Shown here in pieces: positions 4,563-5,165 of a stretch of DNA of 5,165 bases (the first letter of the stretch is position 1; each line of letters begins with the position of its first letter). The DNA comes from Bacteroidales bacterium UBA3764. GTDB lineage: Bacteria > Bacteroidota > Bacteroidia > Bacteroidales > UBA932. The position numbers were made by a program, and so were the translations under genes. Under the pieces are notes generated by a model, which was not told the DNA's origin, did not search any database, and saw nothing but the letters and a program-made list of their open reading frames with translations. The stretch covers positions 596 through 5,760 of the forward strand of contig DFFY01000001.1 in the NCBI GenBank assembly GCA_002371115.1, read 5' to 3'.

Positions 4563-5144
4563 ATGACGAAAATCTTAATCGATAACGGTCATGGGATAGA
4601 AACCCGTGGAAAACGCTCTCCGGACGGACGACTCCGGGAGTACCGTTATACCAGAGAAATTGCCTCTGCTGTTGTCAGCGGGCTCCAGCAGAGGGGGTAT
4701 GATGCTATACTGCTAGTACCCGAAGAAAACGACCTCCCGCTAAAAGAAAGAGTCCGCAGGGCAAACGCTTACGGACCCGATTCAATACTGATTTCCATCC
4801 ACTGTAACGCGTCAGGGAGGGGAAACGAATGGAGACAGCCGCAAGGCTGGTCGGCATATACAACCATCGGAGAGACCAGTGCAGATCTGCTGGCCAGTAA
4901 ACTCTATGAAGCAGCGGAAGCCAACTTCCCAGAGCGCAGAATCCGCAAAGATTTCTCCGATGGAGATGCCGATTTTGAAGCATCTTTTTATATCATCCGA
5001 CACACCGTAATGCCTGCAGTCCTCACGGAGAACTTCATGATGGACAACCAGGATGATGTGGAATTCCTTCTATCGGATGTAGGACGGAATGCCGTCATTC
5101 AAACCCATCTGCAAGGTATCATCAAATACCTTACAGCTGTTTGA
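4563..5144 (+). CDS. N-acetylmuramoyl-L-alanine amidase (Amidase_3), no signal peptide
   Basis: This zinc amidase would cut the bond between N-acetylmuramic acid and the first L-alanine of the peptidoglycan stem peptide. The 193-aa protein is a single Amidase_3 (PF01520) catalytic domain. The motif DNGHG supplies zinc ligand H10, LREYRYTREIA supplies E26, SIHCNAS supplies H80, and the late LTENFMMDN supplies the catalytic glutamate E156. All four expected residues are present, so it should be active. There is no signal peptide, membrane anchor or cell-wall-binding domain. This differs from cell-division amidases of the AmiA/B/C type and fits compact endolysin-like enzymes of prophages and other accessory regions. 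Such an enzyme would need a holin or lysis to reach the wall. No phage gene is visible here; only 21 bases follow the stop. The ATG at 4563 begins the conserved first strand (MTKILIDNGHG), so the start is secure. Confidence 0.93.
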   Translation: MTKILIDNGHGIETRGKRSPDGRLREYRYTREIASAVVSGLQQRGYDAILLVPEENDLPLKERVRRANAYGPDSILISIHCNASGRGNEWRQPQGWSAYTTIGETSADLLASKLYEAAEANFPERRIRKDFSDGDADFEASFYIIRHTVMPAVLTENFMMDNQDDVEFLLSDVGRNAVIQTHLQGIIKYLTAV

Positions 5145-5165
5145 ATGAGACTGCAAAGCCTCCTC

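Overview
The window looks like a chromosomal stretch from a GC-rich member of the Bacteroidota, probably Bacteroidales. The evidence is repeated matches to the Bacteroidota -7 promoter box TAnnTTTG, few Shine-Dalgarno sequences, a lipoprotein with a Bacteroidota-style signal ending in SC, and a surE-lpxB pair. I cannot assign a genus.

Layout: positions 1-38 are the last codons of a rightward gene. It converges with a leftward secreted alpha/beta-hydrolase lipoprotein gene (119-1393), and the two share a symmetrical terminator hairpin (56-93). A 77-bp divergent spacer (1394-1470) carries two back-to-back -7 boxes. One serves the lipoprotein and the other serves surE (1471-2292), whose predicted transcript start falls about on its ATG. 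surE overlaps lpxB (2267-3418) by 26 bp, so the two form one operon: a nucleoside-monophosphate phosphatase plus the glycosyltransferase that makes the lipid A disaccharide.

After lpxB the character changes. Counts on sample lines suggest GC falls from about 60% to about 50%. A spacer without a convincing gene (3419-3863) holds a hairpin unit repeated once at a 51-bp period, an 11-bp tandem duplication, and on the minus strand a promoter-like box followed by a 5' stem-loop and a terminator hairpin. The last three parts together look like a roughly 70-nt small RNA. Next come a leftward gene of unknown function (3864-4253, possibly starting upstream) with a long leader containing a perfect 10-bp hairpin, and a divergently transcribed Amidase_3 peptidoglycan amidase without a signal peptide (4563-5144), of the kind seen in prophage or other accessory regions.

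The left two thirds are thus conserved envelope and housekeeping genes. The right third looks like accessory DNA, where most of the unexplained structure lies. No tRNA, rRNA, CRISPR array, transposase or integrase gene was seen.
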